The notes below the pieces were generated by a model. The model made no database searches and had not been told where the DNA came from. It was given only the letters and a program-made list of their open reading frames with translations. Below, in pieces: positions 37,401-46,666 of a DNA stretch of 64,000 nt. Position numbers and translations under genes: made by a program. Position 1 is the stretch's first letter; the number at the start of each line of letters is the position of its first letter. Source of the DNA: Candidatus Competibacteraceae bacterium (GTDB taxonomy: Bacteria; Pseudomonadota; Gammaproteobacteria; Competibacterales; Competibacteraceae); NCBI GenBank assembly GCA_003989065.1, contig RXIW01000004.1, forward strand, positions 1 to 64,000. Direction: 5' to 3'.

Positions 37401-37416
37401 CCGATAGGCGCTTCAT
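31441..37416 (-). CDS. Very large hybrid histidine kinase with eight PAS domains and HPt
   Basis: A 1991-residue membrane kinase. A first membrane segment lies at about 20-40, then a periplasmic cache-type sensor to about 300, and a second segment near 302-325 ([20 protein letters not shown]). Eight PAS/PAC units follow, each opening with a pattern like [16 protein letters not shown], and a coiled stretch ([13 protein letters not shown]) precedes the last one. HisKA has its His in [15 protein letters not shown] near 1409, and the ATPase domain has [13 protein letters not shown]. The receiver Asp is in [13 protein letters not shown] near 1698. The HPt His is in [13 protein letters not shown] near 1853. 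It can relay phosphate out to a separate receiver such as the HD-GYP protein downstream. No frameshift is seen in this long frame. Confidence 0.94.
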   Translation of the reverse strand: MKRLSGELWRGLAAAPRWLPPVLLALAIVTLMVVGIHLAYQQHYNEEAARLEAIVDLKTRQITDWLRERQGDARFLQNSRFLSETYRRWRETQDPDSLDRLQKRLSEFQKYNGFAKILLLDDQGTLIWDSTGNAPTIAPALSAAARQAAADQQTSRLGPYRDDFGQVWLDFLAPLPSVGGRPGPVLVLQVDPADHLYPMLQSWPVPSASGETLLVRRDGDAILFLNDLRHRANTALQLRLPITMEKLLASHVVSSKTPKNLFEGVDYRGVPVIGLGTAVPGTDWYLIAKEDRSEAFAGMTSAALGISLIGLLALGMAGTSAILWRQHQRIVATQREWTLQTERLRALQLIDAIVNSSTDAIFVKDTQGRYLLLNQAAAAWVGKSAMEVLGRNDTDLFSPEQARKIMMEDQQFLADGRLVTMEQQRFLPGGLYTFLITKGPLHDTDGTVIGLFGIARDITERKQIEEKLRESEGRYRTLFEESRDAILVADAETGLIREVNKAAETLMARPRAELIGLHQTQLHPPGDAQKYAAEFQRHARGEIAYIIAEIYTGDEHRVPVEISTGLLQLPDGSLMVQGFFRDITARQRTELALRASEAKFRSYVEHAPFGILVVNRAGHFVEANHAAIETLEYDIAELLGLSIPDILTAEDRQAGLQHFAKVIDEGFADDRLRFRTRSGRTVWVLVRAVRLNDDRFMGFCHDITQRVEAEQALSDSERRYRELVQNANSAIIRWSRDGTITFFNEYAQTFFGWSADEALGRHISIIMSDQKSTSVDLTTLLQDIVNHPDRYANNINDNICRDGRRVWMNWTNRAIFDDSGQVQEILAIGNDITDRKRAEEALLHREMLLQDVGELAHIGGWEFDLITLQVRWTEETARIHELDPHTHIDVNLGLSFFSGESRCRIEAAVKAAIEHGLPYDLELELISAKGVRKWVRIIGHPVEKNGKILCIRGSMQDITVSKRMVENLRASEEKLRLFIEHAPAAIAMLDRDMRYLFASRRWSDDYQLGDREIIGHSHYEIFPEVPDRWKAIHRRCLAGATEHCEEDPFLRLDGTVNWVRWEVRPWYDSSGTIGGIVIISEDITQSVQARAALRKSEQKYRMLTETMKDVVWVLDIDAMRFRYVSPSVQRLYGFTAEEVMAGPVESILMPDDFACFEDILQQRATDFRTGQTDSNQYYTDRFEQPRKDGSSVWTETVASCFHNERTGHIELRGVTRDITERKQAEEEIRRINADLEQRVAERTAELQHTNRILVGKAAEVADLYNSAPCGYHSLDASGMIIAINDTELSMLGYSREEVVGRMCFSQVITPASQLLFEENFPKFKQRGYVYNLEFDIVRKDGSLLPIVLNATAVHDADGRYLFSRSTMFDNQERKEREKQIEILNNELQRRAVQADVANQAKSAFLANMSHEIRTPLNAIIGLTHLLRRDDPSPTQVERLDRIVAAARHLLTLINDILDLSKIEAGKLTLEQTDFHLSSLLDQIRSLIADSARSKGLMLIIDSDAVPIWLRGDVTRLRQALLNYATNAVKFTEHGMITLRTRLEAEQDDDLMVRFEVEDTGVGLDESQIDRIFKDFEQADASITRRYGGTGLGLAITRRLAELMGGQVGVESQPNIGSSFWFTARLTRGRPTDLPASIVNAESPLYWQGADLRILLVEDNAVNRTVALELLRVMGLEADTAVDGREAIARARETAYQLILMDVQMPELDGLAATRAIRALPGWADTPILAMTANVFDEDRRACLEAGMNDFVAKPVDPDILHATLMKWLSSAGATPASAASTASASTGDRNHDWQQRLTTLPGFNLSFGLATACGKSATYRRLLDIFLAHHGQDPARLAERSAAGDWETIRQLAHALKGSAGNLGATAVQHAADALHQAIDHGAESATLQLAVETLAADLTALLKGLRAATSNDAASAPDTPVDPSRLAEVLEQLTVLLEKGDMAAYALAQAEAPRLRAGLGPVGDRLLCQIAEFDYEAAQAILRETQTNDS

Positions 37417-37577
37417 CGGGCCGCCCTCCCTCCTGTTCCTGAATGCTACTGCCGTAGGAACTCGATGACAGAGAGTATAGATAGAGATGAAGTAATTGTC
37501 ATATTGTCAATTTTTCAAGGCGCGTTGTTGCGCCTCGGATACAGTCATTCGATCCGGTCGATAGGACCCGTTGTCGG

Positions 37578-37601
37578 CCCGACCCGCCACTGCGGGTCGG
37601 G
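37578..37601. terminator. Perfect GC-rich hairpin beyond bipA
   Basis: CCCGACCCGC at 37578-37587 pairs perfectly with GCGGGTCGGG at 37592-37601 around loop CACT. It lies 15 bp past the bipA stop on the minus strand. No U-run follows. The rest of the 199-bp gap toward the giant kinase gene holds no reading frame. Confidence 0.5.
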
Positions 37602-37615
37602 AAACCGAAGGACGG

Positions 37616-39439
37616 CTATTTATCGCTTTCTTTCCGCGCGGCCCGCTTGCGCTCGTTTTCCAGCAGCAATTTCTTGCGCAAGCGGATCGATTTCGGGGTG
37701 ACCTCGACCAGTTCGTCGTCGTCGATGAATTCCAGCGCCTGTTCCAGGCTCATGCGCACCGGCGGGGTCAACAGGATGTTTTCATCGGAACCGGCCGCGC
37801 GGATGTTGGTCAGCTGCTTGGCCTTGAGCGGGTTGACCACTAGGTCGTTTTCCCGGGAATGGATGCCGACGATCATGCCCTCGTACACTTCGTCGCCCGG
37901 ACCGACCATCATCCGCCCGCGTTCCTGCAGATTGAACAACGCATAGGCCAGCGCCTTGCCGGTGGCGTTGGCGATCAGCACGCCGTTGATTCGCGCGCCG
38001 ATTGCACCTTTCTTCAGCGGTCCGTAGCGGTCGAAGACATGGTAGATCAGCCCGGTGCCGGAGGTGGTGGTCAGGAATTCGGTCTGGAAGCCGATCAGGC
38101 CGCGGGCCGGAATCAGATAGTCCAGCCGCACCCGACCCTTGCCGTCGGGCTGCATGTCGAGCAGATCGCCGCGCCGCTCGCCCAGCTTTTCCATGATCGG
38201 TCCCTGGTGCTGCTCTTCCACATCCACCGTCAATTGCTCATAGGGCTCGTACGGCTCACCGTCGATCTCGCGCACGATGACTTCCGGGCGGGAAACGGCC
38301 AGTTCATAACCCTCGCGGCGCATGTTCTCGATCAGGATCGACAGGTGCAGCTCGCCGCGGCCGGAGACCTTGAACTTGTCCGGATCGTCGCTGTCTTCGA
38401 TCCGCAGCGCCACGTTGTGTATCAGCTCGCGGTGCAGGCGTTCGCGCAACTGGCGGCTGGTGACGTACTTGCCCTCGCGACCGGCGAACGGCGAGGTGTT
38501 GACCTGGAAGGTCATGCTCATGGTGGGCTCGTCCACCTTCAGCAACGGCAAGGGCTCGACCGCGTTGGGATCGCAGATCACATCGGAGATGCCCAGACCG
38601 TCGATGCCGGTGAAGGCGATGATGTCGCCCGCGGCGGCTTCGGGAAATTCGATCCGCTCCAGGCCCTGGAAGCCGAGGATTTGCAACACCCGGCCATTGC
38701 GGCGCTGACCTTCCCGGTCGAGGATCACCACCGGGGTGTTGGTCTTGACCTTGCCGCGGCGGATGCGGCCGATGCCGATCACCCCGACATAGCTGTTGTA
38801 GTCCAGCGAACTGACCTGCAGCTGGAACGGGCCGCTGGGATCGACGTCGGGCGAGCTGACGTGGTTGATGATGGTTTCGAACAGCGGGGTCATATCGCCG
38901 CCGCGCACGTCCTCGTCCAGTCCGGCGTAGCCGTGCAGCGCCGAGGCGTAGATGACGGGGAAATCCAGCTGCTCGTCGGTCGCGCCCAGACGGTCGAACA
39001 GATCGAAGGTGCGGTCCAGCACCCAGTGTGGACGCGCGCCGGGCCGGTCGATCTTGTTGATGACCACGATGGGGCGAAAGCCCATGGCGAAGGCTTTCTG
39101 GGTGACGAAGCGGGTCTGCGGCATCGGGCCGTCCACGGCGTCCACCAGCAGCAGCACCGAATCCACCATGGACAAGACCCGTTCGACTTCGCCGCCGAAA
39201 TCGGCGTGTCCTGGCGTATCGACGATGTTGATGTGATAGTCGTTCCAGTGCAGAGCGGTATTCTTGGCGAGGATGGTGATCCCTCGCTCCCGCTCCAGAT
39301 CGTTGGAATCCATCACCCGTTCAACCGGAGCGCCACGGTTGCCGAGCGTGCCGGATTGTTGTAAGAGTTTGTCGACCAAGGTGGTTTTGCCATGGTCTAC
39401 GTGGGCGATGATGGCGATGTTGCGGAGTTTTGCGATCAC
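37616..39439 (-). CDS. typA: Ribosome-associated GTPase BipA/TypA
   Basis: A 607-residue translational GTPase. G motifs are clear: AHVDHGKTT (G1), RGITI (G2), [12 protein letters not shown] (G3), NKIDRPGA (G4) and SALHG (G5). EF-G-like domains follow and the BipA-specific C-terminal domain ends the protein. BipA helps late 50S assembly and stress or cold growth. The frame remains open upstream, but homology starts at [16 protein letters not shown], so I choose the GTG at 39439. That gives the usual length. A TATAAT box lies about 35 bp upstream. A cold-shock gene precedes it on the same strand behind its own terminator. Confidence 0.94.
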   Translation of the reverse strand: MIAKLRNIAIIAHVDHGKTTLVDKLLQQSGTLGNRGAPVERVMDSNDLERERGITILAKNTALHWNDYHINIVDTPGHADFGGEVERVLSMVDSVLLLVDAVDGPMPQTRFVTQKAFAMGFRPIVVINKIDRPGARPHWVLDRTFDLFDRLGATDEQLDFPVIYASALHGYAGLDEDVRGGDMTPLFETIINHVSSPDVDPSGPFQLQVSSLDYNSYVGVIGIGRIRRGKVKTNTPVVILDREGQRRNGRVLQILGFQGLERIEFPEAAAGDIIAFTGIDGLGISDVICDPNAVEPLPLLKVDEPTMSMTFQVNTSPFAGREGKYVTSRQLRERLHRELIHNVALRIEDSDDPDKFKVSGRGELHLSILIENMRREGYELAVSRPEVIVREIDGEPYEPYEQLTVDVEEQHQGPIMEKLGERRGDLLDMQPDGKGRVRLDYLIPARGLIGFQTEFLTTTSGTGLIYHVFDRYGPLKKGAIGARINGVLIANATGKALAYALFNLQERGRMMVGPGDEVYEGMIVGIHSRENDLVVNPLKAKQLTNIRAAGSDENILLTPPVRMSLEQALEFIDDDELVEVTPKSIRLRKKLLLENERKRAARKESDK

Positions 39440-39472
39440 GGTGCGATTCTGCCGGGCTAAGACGAACGAGGT

Positions 39473-39478
39473 ATTATA
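39473..39478 (-). promoter_or_regulatory. Candidate -10 box for bipA
   Basis: A perfect TATAAT on the minus strand would start transcription near 39466, about 27 nt before the GTG codon of bipA. The matching -35 region is weak. The terminator of the upstream cold-shock gene supports a separate promoter here. Confidence 0.4.
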
Positions 39479-39536
39479 GCGAAGCCGAACGGGACGGTTG
39501 GCTATAGTGGCCGAGTGCGGATGAGTGGTCAAACGA

Positions 39537-39562
39537 CAAAGCCCCGCGCGGGCGGGGCTTTG
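39537..39562. terminator. Terminator of the cold-shock gene
   Basis: CAAAGCCCCGC at 39537-39547 pairs perfectly with GCGGGGCTTTG at 39552-39562 around a 4-nt loop. It lies 24 bp past the stop of the cold-shock gene (minus strand) and is followed there by a short T-containing stretch (TCGTTTG). The A/T ends of the stem make it look like an intrinsic terminator. Confidence 0.75.
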
Positions 39563-39586
39563 GCTGGATGGGGTGGTGGTGGAATC

Positions 39587-39802
39587 TTATTTTGCAGCCG
39601 CGAATTTTTTGACCATCGTGGCTTGCGGACCCTTGGGGCCGACCTTGAACTCGAACTCGACTTTCTGATTTTCCGCCAAAGTCCGGAATCCTTTGCCCTC
39701 GATGACCGAATAATGGACGAATACATCGCTGCTGCCGTCCTCGGGGGCGATGAAACCGAAACCTTTGGCTTCGTCGAACCACTTCACAGTGCCAGTACGC
39801 AT
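39587..39802 (-). CDS. CspA-family cold-shock protein
   Basis: A 71-residue single OB-fold RNA/DNA chaperone. The RNP motifs KGFGFIAP and VFVHYSVI are intact, as are the start [16 protein letters not shown] and the end [15 protein letters not shown]. It starts at the ATG at 39802, with GAGGTTGG upstream. The longer frame upstream is a 5' leader. Cold-shock messages often have structured leaders of 100 nt or more, and the about 160 bp up to hrpA leaves room for one. Confidence 0.93.
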   Translation of the reverse strand: MRTGTVKWFDEAKGFGFIAPEDGSSDVFVHYSVIEGKGFRTLAENQKVEFEFKVGPKGPQATMVKKFAAAK

Positions 39803-40062
39803 TAAACCAACCTCAAGACAAAATATTTTCCTGCCGGGCTCCTCGAACAGCCGAATTTTCATGGAAAACCCTGGACATCCAGGAGCCGACTTTGGGCATG
39901 TGGAGGTGCGCAACCTCGCCGCCCGTCGCCGAAAGTACGTGAAAGAAAAGGGTTCCGCAAGTGAATTTTATTGGCATCAGCTCTGGTCTTGGGGGCCAAT
40001 TATCCACCATTGATATTCTGGACGAAGCTAAAGCTTTGCCAAACAAAACTTTGGAAATCTCC

Positions 40063-43000
40063 GTGGAAAAAATTCTCGTTGCCTTGCAAGCTCGCCTGGC
40101 TGACTGTCTCATTCGCGATCGCGCGCTATTGCGCCGCCGCCTGCAAGGACTGCGGCGGCGGGTGCGCGACGGCAAGCCGGTGGATCGCGCGCTGGAACAA
40201 TTGAGCGCCGAATTGGACGCAGCCGCCCAGCGTCTGCAGACGCGGCGGGCGGCGTTGCCGACGCCATCGTTCGATGACCATCTGCCGATTAGCGCCCAGC
40301 GCGAGGCGATTGCCGCCGCGATCCGCGCGCATCAGGTGGTGGTGATCTGCGGCGAGACTGGCTCCGGCAAGACCACCCAGTTGCCCAAGATCTGCCTCTC
40401 GCTCGGTTTGGGCGCGGCGGGGTTGATCGGTCACACCCAGCCACGGCGGATTGCCGCCCGTTCGGTAGCGACGCGCATCGCCGCTGAGCTGAACAGCACA
40501 GTCGGCGACCAGGTCGGCTACAAGGTGCGGTTCTCCGACCATACTGGCCCGGATGCCCTCATCAAGCTGATGACCGATGGCATCCTGCTGGCGGAAACCC
40601 AGAGCGACCGGCTGCTGGAGCAATACGAGGTCATCATCATCGATGAGGCTCACGAGCGCAGTCTGAACATCGATTTCCTGCTGGGCTATCTCAAGCGACT
40701 GTTGCCGCGCCGGCCCGATCTCAAGCTGATCATCACCTCGGCCACCATCGACCCCGAGCGCTTTTCCCGCCATTTCGATCAGGCCCCCATCATCGAAGTC
40801 TCCGGGCGCGCCTATCCGGTGGAGTTGCGCTACCGGCCGCTGTTGGCGGCGGACGAGGACGAACGCGATCGCGATTTGCAACAAGCCATTCTGGATGCGG
40901 TGGACGAGGTGTGGCAGGAAGGGCCGGGCGATATCCTGATCTTCCTGTCCGGCGAGCGGGAGATTCGGGAAACGGCGGAAAGCCTGCGCAAGCATCATCC
41001 GCCCAATACCGAGGTGTTGCCGCTGTATGCCCGATTGTCGGCGGCCGAACAGAACCGGGTGTTCCATCCTCGTGGCCGGCCGCGCATCGTGCTGGCCACC
41101 AATGTGGCGGAAACCTCGCTGACCGTGCCCGGCATCCGCTACGTCATCGATCCCGGTACGGCTCGCATCAGTCGCTACAGCCCGCGCGGCAAGATCCAGC
41201 GCCTGCCGGTGGAGAAGATTTCCCAGGCTAGCGCCAACCAGCGCGCCGGCCGCTGCGGACGAGTGATGGCCGGGGTCTGCGTCCGCCTGTACGCGGAAGA
41301 GGATCTCCAGTCCCGCCCGCCGTTCACCGATCCGGAAGTCTTGCGCACCCATCTGGCGGCGGTGATCCTGCAGATGTGCGCCTTGAATCTGGGTCGCCCG
41401 GAGGAATTTCCCTTCGTCGATCCGCCCGATTCGCGCCAGATCAGCGACGGTTTCCGCCTGCTGTTCGAATTGCAGGCGGTGGATGAACAGCGACAGATCA
41501 CCGAGCAGGGTCGGCAACTGGCCAAGCTGCCGGTCGATCCGCGACTGGGCCGGATGTTGCTGGCCGCGCAGGGGGAGGGCTGTTTGCGCGAGGTTCTGGT
41601 GATCGTCGCGGTGCTGGCTATCCAGGACCCGCGCGAGCGGCCACTGGAGAAACAGCAGGCTGCCGACGAGAAACATCGCCGGTTCCGCGACGAGCAGTCC
41701 GATTTCCTGGCCCTGCTCAAGCTATGGGACTATTACCACGATCAGGCCCACCAGCTGTCCAAGAATCAGTTGCGCAATCGGTGCCAGGCCGATTTTCTGT
41801 CGTTCGTGCGGATGCGCGAATGGCACGATCTGCACCAGGAATTGCTGGCGCTGGCGACCACGATGGGGATGCGGCCCAACGGCGAACCGGCGTCCTATGA
41901 CAACCTGCATCGGGCGCTGATGACCGGCCTGCTGGGTCATCTCGGCCTGAAGCAGGAGGACAGCGCTTATCTCGGCGCGCGCGACCGGATGTTCCATCTG
42001 TTTCCAGGCTCCGGCTTGTTCAAGAAGCGGCCGCGCTGGGTGATGGCCGCCGAGCTGGTGGAAACCTCGCGACTGTACGCCCGCACCCTGGCCCGGATCG
42101 AGCCGGAGTGGGTCGAGGGGTTGGCTGGACATCTGCTCAAGCGCAGTTATGCCGAGCCGCACTGGGAAAAACGCAGCGCGCAGGTGACCGCCACCGAGCG
42201 GGTGACCCTATATGGCCTGCCGATCGTGGTCGGTCGCCGCGTCAACTATGGTCCGCTCGATCCGGCTCTGGCGCGGGAGATCTTCATCCGCCAGGCGCTG
42301 GTCGCGGGCGAATTCCACTGCAAGGCACCGTTTTTCCAGCACAATCGGCAACTGCTGGACGAATTGGAAGAACTGGAGGTTCGGGCGCGCCGCGACTTGA
42401 GCGCCGACGAGGAGGCGCTCTACCGCTTTTACCAGGCGCGCATTCCGGACGGAATCTACAACGGTCCGAGTTTCGAAAGCTGGCGCAAGCAGGCCGAACG
42501 GGACCAGCCCCGGCTGCTGTTTCTCGATCGGGCCGCGCTGTTGGCGGCGGCGGGACCGGTAGCGGGTGGCGAGCGCTTTCCCGATCATCTCGATCTCGAT
42601 GGGTTGCAACTGCCGTTGCGCTATCGCTTCGAGCCGGGTGCGGTCGATGACGGCGTGACCCTGACCGTGCCATTGGCGGCGGTCAACCAGGTCGATCCCA
42701 GGCGGTTGGACTGGCTGGTGCCGGGGTTGCGGGCGGAACGGATGGCGGCTTTGCTGAAATCTCTGCCGAAAGCCTTGCGCCGTAACTTCGTGCCGACGCC
42801 CAATTACGTGCAGGCGCTGCTGGAAGTGCTGGAACCAGGCCAGGGTTCGCTCACCGAGGCCATGGCCGGGCAGCTGCAACGCATGACCGGCGTAGCGATT
42901 CCCGAACAGGCGTGGAATCCGGCCGCGATCCCGACCCATTTGCAGATGCGGTTTCAGGTGGTGGACGCCGAGGGACGGGAACTGGCGGTCGGGCGCGACT

Positions 43001-43947
43001 GGCAGGCCATTCAGGCGCAATTGCGCGGCGAGGCCCGGACCAGCTTCGCCGCCCTGCCGACCCCGGAGTTCGAGCGGGAGCAGCTGCGCGACTGGGATTT
43101 CGGAGCCTTGCCGACCGAGGTGAGTTTTGTCCGCAACGGCATCCGGTTGCGCGGCTATCCGGCCCTGGTGGCCGAAGCCGATGGTTCGCTGGCGTTACGG
43201 GTGCTGGACGGGCCGGCGCGGGCCGAGGCGGCGACCCGGGCCGGCTTGCGTCGCCTGATCGGCTGGCGGTTGGGGCCGGCCTACAAGACGCTGGCGCGCG
43301 ACCTGCCGAAACTCCAGGGCATGACGCTGCATTTCGTCGGGCTGGGGACCCAGGAGCAGTTGCGCGAGGATGTGCTGGCCGCCATTCTCGACCGGGCGTT
43401 CCTGGCTGACCGTCCATTGCCGCGCGATCGGGCCGCTTTCGAGGCGTTGCTGGAGGCAGGCAAGTCCCAACTGGCGGTCGAGCGGCTGGCGGTGTGCGAC
43501 ATGGCCGCCGCCATCCTGGCTGCCTATCACGAGGTGCGGCGGGCGTTGCTCGACGACTCGCCGGTCTGGGCCGAAGCCCTGGTCGATATCCGCGCGCAGT
43601 TGAACCACCTCGTCTATCCCGGCTTTCTCGGCCAGACCCCGCCGGAATGGTTGCCGCACCTACCGCGTTATCTGCGCGCCATCGCCCTGCGCTGGCAGAA
43701 ACTCCGCCAGGCTCCGGACAAGGACCGCCAGCGGCGTGGCGATGTCGTCCGGCTGTGGGATGCCTGCCAGCGGCAATTGACCGAGAATGCCGCGCGCGAA
43801 CGCCACGATCCGGAGTTGATCCGATTTCGCTGGCTGCTAGAGGAGCTGCGGGTCTCGCAGTTCGCCCAGGAGTTGAAGACCATCGCCCCGGTGTCGGTCA
43901 AGCGCCTGGAAGAGCAGTGGGGCAGGATCCGGCTGGCCGCGGGATGA
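40063..43947 (+). CDS. hrpA: ATP-dependent RNA helicase HrpA
   Basis: A DEAH-box helicase of about 1294 residues, close to the 1300 of E. coli HrpA. The core has Walker A GETGSGKTTQLPK, the DEAH box in IIIDEAHERSLN, SATI, ATNVAETSLTVPGI and QRAGRCGR, followed by the winged-helix/ratchet region, an OB fold and the long DUF3418 C-terminus. It resolves stalled or collided ribosomes and acts on mRNA. Homology begins at VEKILVALQARLADCLIRDR, so I prefer the GTG at 40063. The frame is open from a GTG at 39961 with its own AAGGG, which would add 34 unusual residues. Confidence 0.92.
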   Translation: MEKILVALQARLADCLIRDRALLRRRLQGLRRRVRDGKPVDRALEQLSAELDAAAQRLQTRRAALPTPSFDDHLPISAQREAIAAAIRAHQVVVICGETGSGKTTQLPKICLSLGLGAAGLIGHTQPRRIAARSVATRIAAELNSTVGDQVGYKVRFSDHTGPDALIKLMTDGILLAETQSDRLLEQYEVIIIDEAHERSLNIDFLLGYLKRLLPRRPDLKLIITSATIDPERFSRHFDQAPIIEVSGRAYPVELRYRPLLAADEDERDRDLQQAILDAVDEVWQEGPGDILIFLSGEREIRETAESLRKHHPPNTEVLPLYARLSAAEQNRVFHPRGRPRIVLATNVAETSLTVPGIRYVIDPGTARISRYSPRGKIQRLPVEKISQASANQRAGRCGRVMAGVCVRLYAEEDLQSRPPFTDPEVLRTHLAAVILQMCALNLGRPEEFPFVDPPDSRQISDGFRLLFELQAVDEQRQITEQGRQLAKLPVDPRLGRMLLAAQGEGCLREVLVIVAVLAIQDPRERPLEKQQAADEKHRRFRDEQSDFLALLKLWDYYHDQAHQLSKNQLRNRCQADFLSFVRMREWHDLHQELLALATTMGMRPNGEPASYDNLHRALMTGLLGHLGLKQEDSAYLGARDRMFHLFPGSGLFKKRPRWVMAAELVETSRLYARTLARIEPEWVEGLAGHLLKRSYAEPHWEKRSAQVTATERVTLYGLPIVVGRRVNYGPLDPALAREIFIRQALVAGEFHCKAPFFQHNRQLLDELEELEVRARRDLSADEEALYRFYQARIPDGIYNGPSFESWRKQAERDQPRLLFLDRAALLAAAGPVAGGERFPDHLDLDGLQLPLRYRFEPGAVDDGVTLTVPLAAVNQVDPRRLDWLVPGLRAERMAALLKSLPKALRRNFVPTPNYVQALLEVLEPGQGSLTEAMAGQLQRMTGVAIPEQAWNPAAIPTHLQMRFQVVDAEGRELAVGRDWQAIQAQLRGEARTSFAALPTPEFEREQLRDWDFGALPTEVSFVRNGIRLRGYPALVAEADGSLALRVLDGPARAEAATRAGLRRLIGWRLGPAYKTLARDLPKLQGMTLHFVGLGTQEQLREDVLAAILDRAFLADRPLPRDRAAFEALLEAGKSQLAVERLAVCDMAAAILAAYHEVRRALLDDSPVWAEALVDIRAQLNHLVYPGFLGQTPPEWLPHLPRYLRAIALRWQKLRQAPDKDRQRRGDVVRLWDACQRQLTENAARERHDPELIRFRWLLEELRVSQFAQELKTIAPVSVKRLEEQWGRIRLAAG

Positions 43948-43979
43948 CGGCGGCCGATCGATCAGCGGGGTCGTCGGCG

Positions 43980-44582
43980 TTATGCCTGGGTGAAGCCGCT
44001 CAGGTAGTGATCCAACATGGAGCCGGCTACATCCTGGAGCGAGTGTCCGCCCGCGACTTCCAGTTTTTGATCGAAACCCAGGATGCAGATGCCATGCACC
44101 CCGCTCCACAGCGCGCGACTGGCCAGCGCGATTTCGTCGGAAGAGCGCCGGGGACAGAGTAGCGCCAGCTGGCGCTGGACCAGTTCGAACATCCGGGTCA
44201 CCCGTTCGGTGAAGGAATCGGGGATGGATTCGCCCTCGGGCAGCCGATGCTGATAGACGGCCAGCCAACGGTTGGTCTGGGTAAGGGCAAAATCGATATA
44301 GGCTTGCGCCAGGGCGCGGATGGCCGCCGTTGGCGGCGGCGAATCGGCGGTGGCGCGCAGCAGTTGCCGGTGCAGGGCATCCAGGGTCCGTTCGTTCATC
44401 TGAATGATCAGATCATCCAGACTGCGGAACACCATATACAGACTACCGACCGTGTAGCCAATGCGCGTGACGATCTTGCGAGTGCTCAGGCCGGTCAGTC
44501 CCTGGCTGGCGACGAGATCCTCGGCTGCTCGCAGCGCGATTTCGCGCAGTTCTTCCCGCGTATGCTCATTGCGTCTACCCAT
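43980..44582 (-). CDS. TetR-family transcriptional regulator
   Basis: A 200-residue repressor-type protein. The N-terminal TetR helix-turn-helix spans about 8-55 (REELREIALRAAEDLVASQGLTGLSTRKIVTRIG, then VGSLYMVFRSLDDLI). The C-terminal ligand domain resembles the WHG family (LAVYQHRLPEG, then LWSGVHGICIL). It starts 47 bp after the kinase of the VWA-PP2C-kinase set on the same strand and may be its fourth gene. The ligand is unknown. It converges on hrpA. Confidence 0.9.
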   Translation of the reverse strand: MGRRNEHTREELREIALRAAEDLVASQGLTGLSTRKIVTRIGYTVGSLYMVFRSLDDLIIQMNERTLDALHRQLLRATADSPPPTAAIRALAQAYIDFALTQTNRWLAVYQHRLPEGESIPDSFTERVTRMFELVQRQLALLCPRRSSDEIALASRALWSGVHGICILGFDQKLEVAGGHSLQDVAGSMLDHYLSGFTQA

Positions 44583-44629
44583 TGAAGAAGTCTCCGGCTG
44601 TTCGCGACCGCTGCGGCGCGGCGGGACCG

Positions 44630-46666
44630 TTACCAGAGAGCGCCGAGACCGAGGTGGAAAACTCGCAAATCTGCTCGGGCTTGCGCTTCTTGCACGGCTT
44701 GGCGGATCAGGGCAATGTTGATCTGGGCGCGTTGTTTGAGGATATCTGTCTTGATTGTAGCCAGTTCGGCGGGACCTGCCATCAACTCCTGTTCGATTTG
44801 CAGCCGTTGCTGCAGGTATTGCCGGCGAAGATCGGCGATGGCCGCCGGCGTCGTGCCCTGTTGGGGGTCGTAGCGGAACTGCCGCTCCAGGGTCTGCCGC
44901 CAGGCCAGCAATGCCGCCGCCCGTTGGCGGCCGAGGCGCTGACCGAAGCCCGGCACCCCCCGAATGGCCTCGGACGTGATGTCGGCGGCGGTTTCGATGC
45001 CGTAGGATTCCAGCGCCATGCGGTCGGTGGTGCGGATGCCGGGAATCCGGGCGGCGTCGATGAAATGGTTTTCCAGAAAGGTCTGCAGCTGTATGCGTCG
45101 CCGGGCGGTCTCCAGCCGTTGCAGATCGCGCAGGAAGTCGGCCGACAGATTGCGGTGGCGGTCGCGCAGGATTTGCAAGTTGTACAGCCGGGCTGCGAAT
45201 GGCTGTTCGCTGGCATGTTTTTGCCAGGCAGCCTGCAATTCCAGCCGCTCGCGGCGGGCGTTGAACAGCGCCAGGCGGCGGCGTTGGTGTTCGCGGTGCA
45301 CGCTGCGATCCCAGAACAGCGAGCTAACGGCAGCAGCCAGCGGCAGCCACAGCCAGCTGAGACGGGGACGGATCAGGATGGCGGCCAGGACCGCGCCGAT
45401 GATGGCCGCCGCCTTGATCAGGTTGACCCGCTGGATCTGCTGCAGAGAATCGGGCAGCGGCGTGGACGTGACCGCCGGCGCTGCGGTGCGCGGCATGGCC
45501 TCAGCGCCGGGTGGGGGCACCGCCAGAATCCGGCTCCAAGCTTGGTCCAGGTCGAAATCGGGATGCTCGGCCACCGGATGGGGGACCGGGGCGCGCTGGG
45601 CTGGGGCGAAGAAGGTGGTTCTGCTGGCCTGCTCCAGCGCGCACCATGGGCAGGCTGACAGCTGGCCGGGATATTTGTGCATGGCGTTGCGCCCGCAGGA
45701 GCGCAACTCGCTGCCCAGCCGCTCCAGCGCCGCCAGCCACTCGCGGGGCGTGGGCCGTTTTTGCGCCGGCGTCAGCGGGACGAAGGCGCGTTCGAACAGA
45801 TCGGCGATCGGGCGGGGTAAGACCGTCAGCGGCAAGGTGTGGGGCGGCGGCTCCATCAGCCAGGCGGCGGCGTGCTGGCCGAAGGCGAAGCGGTGCTCCT
45901 TGATGGCGCGTTCGATGGGCATGTCGCCCTTGCCCAGATAACGACCGGCGAAGGGATGACGTCCCATGAACAACAGGTGGAAGCACAGCAGGGCCAGGCC
46001 GAAGACATCGTGGTCCGCCGTGCGGCGCAAGCCGCGAAACGGCCGGTCCTGCAATTCCGGCGCGGTGAACTGCGGCACTCCGACATCGCACAGGAACAGT
46101 CGGCCGCCTGTATCGATCTGGAAGGAATCGCAATCGATCAGCTTGACCAGCGCCTGGGCCGAGACCACCACATTGCCGGGGTTGACGTCGCCGATGACGT
46201 GACCGCGGGCGTGGATAGTCTCGAAAGCGCTGGCCAGGTTGCGGGCGGCGTGGACCAGAAACGACCAGTCGGCCTGGGGGAAGGCGCGCTTGCGGTGCGA
46301 GGGACCGTAGAGACTGTGGATTTCCTGGTAGCCGTTGACTCGCGGCATGATGAAGCCCCGCACCGGACCGCTGGGGCTGGCGCGCAACACGTCCACTGGC
46401 CAGGCCGCCACTTCCAGCAGGCCGGGATGGGCCTGCCGCGCCATGCCTTCCAGCTTGAGGGCCTTGTCGGCGTCGATGGGCTGGTGATAGACCTTGGCGA
46501 CAAAGCCGGGCCGGCCGGCGATCTCGTGGATCGCGCCTTCACCGCCGCGTCCCAGGGCTTTGCCCGGCTCGACCGGGTGACCGGCACCGCTATAGAGCCG
46601 CGTCGCCGGACGGGGATCAGACGGCGGACGCGAGCGGGGCGGGATCGTCGGGGAGAGCGGCGGCAT
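44630..46666 (-). CDS. Serine/threonine kinase with helix-hairpin-helix C-terminus (YegI-like)
   Basis: A protein of about 678 residues. The kinase domain spans about 25-300, with a glycine loop in LGRGGEGAIHEI, the ATP lysine in GFVAKVYH, and a catalytic loop HVIGDVNPGNVVV (Asp and Asn kept, HRD arginine replaced). LIDCDSFQI serves as the metal-binding DFG equivalent and VPQFTAPE as the activation-segment end. A cysteine patch ([20 protein letters not shown]) and two membrane segments near 415-450 follow. The tail has coiled helices and a helix-hairpin-helix motif (IPGIRTTDRMALESYGI, GVPGFGQRLG). It matches E. coli YegI in layout. The start is uncertain: the ATG at 46666 overlaps the phosphatase gene by 50 bp. 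Confidence 0.85.
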   Translation of the reverse strand: MPPLSPTIPPRSRPPSDPRPATRLYSGAGHPVEPGKALGRGGEGAIHEIAGRPGFVAKVYHQPIDADKALKLEGMARQAHPGLLEVAAWPVDVLRASPSGPVRGFIMPRVNGYQEIHSLYGPSHRKRAFPQADWSFLVHAARNLASAFETIHARGHVIGDVNPGNVVVSAQALVKLIDCDSFQIDTGGRLFLCDVGVPQFTAPELQDRPFRGLRRTADHDVFGLALLCFHLLFMGRHPFAGRYLGKGDMPIERAIKEHRFAFGQHAAAWLMEPPPHTLPLTVLPRPIADLFERAFVPLTPAQKRPTPREWLAALERLGSELRSCGRNAMHKYPGQLSACPWCALEQASRTTFFAPAQRAPVPHPVAEHPDFDLDQAWSRILAVPPPGAEAMPRTAAPAVTSTPLPDSLQQIQRVNLIKAAAIIGAVLAAILIRPRLSWLWLPLAAAVSSLFWDRSVHREHQRRRLALFNARRERLELQAAWQKHASEQPFAARLYNLQILRDRHRNLSADFLRDLQRLETARRRIQLQTFLENHFIDAARIPGIRTTDRMALESYGIETAADITSEAIRGVPGFGQRLGRQRAAALLAWRQTLERQFRYDPQQGTTPAAIADLRRQYLQQRLQIEQELMAGPAELATIKTDILKQRAQINIALIRQAVQEAQARADLRVFHLGLGALW

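Noticed and set aside
25205-37416. Phage or genomic-island origin for the large signalling genes
   Set aside because: Apart from an AT-rich intergenic patch, codon use and GC look like the neighbours, and no integrase, tRNA or direct repeats frame the region.
37859-39364. 501-codon plus-strand frame opposite bipA
   Set aside because: It is antisense to a strongly conserved GTPase gene, has no start signal, and its composition (Gly/Val/Asp/His-rich) is typical of an antisense frame.
40126-41676. 516-codon minus-strand frame opposite hrpA
   Set aside because: It lies fully inside the helicase core on the other strand and shows no domain.
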